Notes under the pieces: model-generated | The model's database searches: none | Told to the model about the DNA's origin: nothing | The model's input: only the letters and a program-made list of their open reading frames with translations | Source of the DNA: Angelobacter sp036502105 | Lineage (GTDB): Bacteria; Acidobacteriota; Terriglobia; Terriglobales; Acidobacteriaceae | Direction of reading: 5' to 3' | Assembly: GCA_036502105.1 (NCBI GenBank) | Contig: DASXZE010000063.1 | Span: 1 to 6,130, forward strand | Length of the DNA: 6,130 nucleotides | Position numbers and translations under genes: made by a program | Shown here: positions 5,105 to 6,130 of the stretch, one piece after another | How the letters are laid out: each line of letters begins with the position of its first letter | Numbering within the stretch: the first letter of the stretch is position 1

Positions 5105-5215
5105 GTGGATCACGGACACGCGCCGGATGGCCGCGACATTATTGTGTGTCGGGCGCATAACTGTATGGATTGTCTGGAGGAGATTGAACTGAGGAAGCTG
5201 GTGAGAGGGATGTAA
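5105..5215 (+). pseudogene. Possible C-terminal remnant of an unknown gene
   Basis: In one frame this stretch reads as a plausible protein end of about 36 residues. It has charged and hydrophobic residues in protein-like alternation (DGRDIIVCRAHNCMDCLEE, then IELRKLVRGM and a TAA stop) and three closely spaced cysteines with a histidine, as in small zinc-binding sites. The frame is closed upstream by TGA at 5078-5080, leaving at most 44 codons. There is no Shine-Dalgarno sequence before the GTG at 5105. I do not recognise the family. It may be a decayed 3' end, a very small gene, or chance. Confidence 0.25.
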
Positions 5216-5227
5216 GGGTATATGAAT

Positions 5228-5252
5228 TAAAATCCAGCGCCAAGTTTGCCGG
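5228..5252 (-). terminator. Weak candidate terminator of the restriction-modification unit
   Basis: On the - strand CCGGC (5252-5248) can pair with GCTGG (5238-5234) over five positions, including a G-U pair, around a nine-base loop, followed by ATTTTA. It lies about 40 bp after the endonuclease stop. The stem is short, so this is tentative. Confidence 0.25.
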
Positions 5253-5290
5253 CAGAGTTTAAATTGCCTTTACGATAAAACAATGAAAGA

Positions 5291-5917
5291 TTACGGTTCG
5301 ATATTAGGCAATTGCTGGGTAAGATATTGTTGCACTGCTTCGGTTAACTGTTCCTCCGTTCGAGCATTTGGCTGGAGTCGTTCGGCCCACGAGCGCCCGC
5401 CATGGATGACATCCCAAGGAGAGCGTTGTTGCTGATATCTGCCTTTCCCTGGATCATGATTTCCAAACCCATCCAATACTCTGTTCCATAACGGTCCGTA
5501 CCCTTCAATGAGCAATGACTCGCCGAGAGGTATCCAAATGTCATCCACGACGAGGTACCGGCAGCTAAAGTGATTGAGTGAGAGATTGCTAGTTTGCTTT
5601 ATGGATTCGGCATGCTCCGATAAGCGGTTGAATAAAACTGGACCAGCCTCCGCATCAAATCCGAGTCCGCCCTTGCGAGCACCAAGTGGAACAGCTTTTC
5701 CCACATAGATGGGTACTGCAGTCTTAGGATCGCGGAGCGTTGCGCCAAGACGCGCATAAATTGGAAGGTCGCCGGAATAGTAAATGGCATAAACCCCGGC
5801 CCCTACAAATCGCTCCGTGGGAGGAAGCGGCCCCATCGTTCGCGCGAGCAATGCATCGGCCACGCTGGTTCCTAGATTTTTCTTGTCTAGTGGGTTATAT
5901 GGTGTTTCGCTTTGCAC
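5291..5917 (-). CDS. Eco29kI-family Type II restriction endonuclease (GIY-YIG)
   Basis: A 208-residue cytoplasmic nuclease that cuts unmethylated foreign DNA. It carries the GIY-YIG core: GVYAIYYSG (residues about 41-49) and PIYVGKAVPLGARKGG (69-84), then Arg98 and His102 in RLSEHAESI, Glu133 in WIPLGESLLIE and Asn145 in PLWNRVLDGFGNHDPG. These match in order and spacing the catalytic Tyr, Tyr, Arg, His, Glu and Asn of Eco29kI as I recall them. The conserved YNPLDKKNLG lies just after the start, and the length is close to the ~214 residues of Eco29kI. Characterised members recognise CCGCGG, but specificity here is inferred. The start is GTG 5917, which has AAGGA five bases upstream. A TTG at 5968 would add 17 residues but has weaker support. 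The gene overlaps the methyltransferase by 23 bp. One oddity is HGGR where HPGR is usual. Confidence 0.92.
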   Translation of the reverse strand: MQSETPYNPLDKKNLGTSVADALLARTMGPLPPTERFVGAGVYAIYYSGDLPIYARLGATLRDPKTAVPIYVGKAVPLGARKGGLGFDAEAGPVLFNRLSEHAESIKQTSNLSLNHFSCRYLVVDDIWIPLGESLLIEGYGPLWNRVLDGFGNHDPGKGRYQQQRSPWDVIHGGRSWAERLQPNARTEEQLTEAVQQYLTQQLPNIEP

Positions 5918-6130
5918 TTGATTCCTTGATCTCAGCGGCTCGTAAGTGTTTGCGGATATTCGCAGCAATAGTTTTCGCTAGCGTAACAGGAACAGCATTC
6001 CCGAGTTGGCGCATTGACTCGGTCCACGAACCACAAACCACATACTCGTCAGGGAACGTTTGCAAACGTGCGGATTCGCGTACAGTTAAATAACGCAGCT
6101 TACCATTCGGGAACACAATCATATTTTCGC
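5895..6130 (-). CDS. C5-cytosine DNA methyltransferase, C-terminal end (partial)
   Basis: The last 77 or so codons of a Dcm-type DNA (cytosine-5) methyltransferase, cut by the right edge; the frame stays open to base 6130. Visible are motif IX (RYLTVRESARLQTFPDEY, codons near 6095-6042) and motif X (QLGNAVPV, near 6008-5985), followed by the usual final helix LAKTIAANIRKHL. The S-adenosylmethionine-binding motif I, the catalytic Pro-Cys motif IV and the target recognition domain lie beyond the window. Its likely job is to methylate the sites cut by the adjacent endonuclease, protecting the chromosome. It is upstream of and overlaps the endonuclease gene, so both probably share a transcript. 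The ATG at 6122 is internal and is not the real start. Confidence 0.92.
   Translation of the reverse strand, partial: ENMIVFPNGKLRYLTVRESARLQTFPDEYVVCGSWTESMRQLGNAVPVTLAKTIAANIRKHLRAAEIKESSAKRNTI
5923..5927 (-). promoter_or_regulatory. Ribosome binding site deciding the endonuclease start
   Basis: On the - strand AAGGA is followed five bases later by GTG (5917-5915), inside the end of the methyltransferase gene. It supports initiation at GTG 5917 rather than at the TTG at 5968, and implies that nuclease translation is coupled to the methyltransferase through the overlap. Confidence 0.68.

Larger units (their letters stand above)
4412..5290. other. 879-bp gene-poor, repeat-rich stretch between convergent genes
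   Basis: I see no convincing complete gene here. It contains a stable hairpin (4450-4479), tandem 15-bp repeats (4581-4615), a 10-bp palindrome CGGATATCCG (4616-4625), two copies of CGATCACCCGA (4673-4683 and 4719-4729), a G-quadruplex motif (4736-4760), three GTTTGA/TTGGCGT-type repeats (4764-4851), a palindromic element (4855-4901) and a possible gene remnant (5105-5215). Short open frames exist on both strands but have low-complexity or implausible translations. This could be decayed coding DNA, dispersed repeats or an accessory-DNA boundary. Confidence 0.7.

Noticed and set aside
5153..5175. Relation between the CMDC in the 5105-5215 fragment and the CMDCH of the haem lipoprotein
   Set aside because: Only four residues match, the histidine is missing and the flanks differ, so a duplicated haem domain is not supported.
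5740..6093. 117-codon + strand frame opposite the R-M genes
   Set aside because: It is antisense to two genes with clear catalytic motifs on the other strand.

Overview
The window looks like a chromosomal segment from a moderate-to-high-GC, Gram-negative-type bacterium. Two of its proteins carry lipoprotein signal sequences, one of them with a haem-c attachment motif. The mix of an ArsR/AHSA1 pair, a DUF1801 protein, a haem lipoprotein and a Gly-X-Y repeat lipoprotein would suit a soil Acidobacteriota (Terriglobia-like) genome. That placement is inference from general impression only, because there is no rRNA or other phylogenetic marker here.

Layout, left to right. (1) Positions 34-1347 hold three + strand genes: an ArsR-family repressor, an AHSA1/SRPBCC protein whose start overlaps the repressor's stop (ATGA), and a DUF1801 protein 96 bp further on. 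A near-perfect inverted repeat lies in the promoter of the first gene, which suggests autoregulation, and the mRNA may be leaderless. (2) Positions 1549-3042 hold a single lipoprotein gene with one CXXCH haem-c motif at its extreme C terminus, followed by a good intrinsic terminator. (3) Positions 3329-4411 hold a lipoprotein with four short Gly-X-Y/Gly-Gly-X runs of 7-8 triplets, alternating with beta-rich segments. (4) Positions 4412-5290 form a long stretch with no convincing complete gene between convergent neighbours. It contains a very stable hairpin, several families of short repeats, a G-quadruplex motif, a palindromic element and a possible gene remnant. (5) Positions 5291-6130, on the - strand, hold a Type II restriction-modification pair: the C-terminal end of a C5-cytosine DNA methyltransferase (cut by the right edge) and, overlapping it, an Eco29kI-family GIY-YIG restriction endonuclease.

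How the parts work together: the first block is a small repressor-controlled unit whose ligand and substrate are unknown. The two lipoproteins are separate transcription units, probably displayed on or inside the cell envelope. The R-M pair is a self-contained defence module, with the methyltransferase transcribed before the nuclease. The repeat-rich, gene-poor stretch beside it is what an accessory-DNA boundary often looks like, though no integrase, transposase, tRNA or attachment site is visible. The most unusual items are the four-run glycine-triplet lipoprotein with its extended signal sequence, the haem motif only 22 residues from a protein's C terminus, and the structured repeats at 4412-5290.
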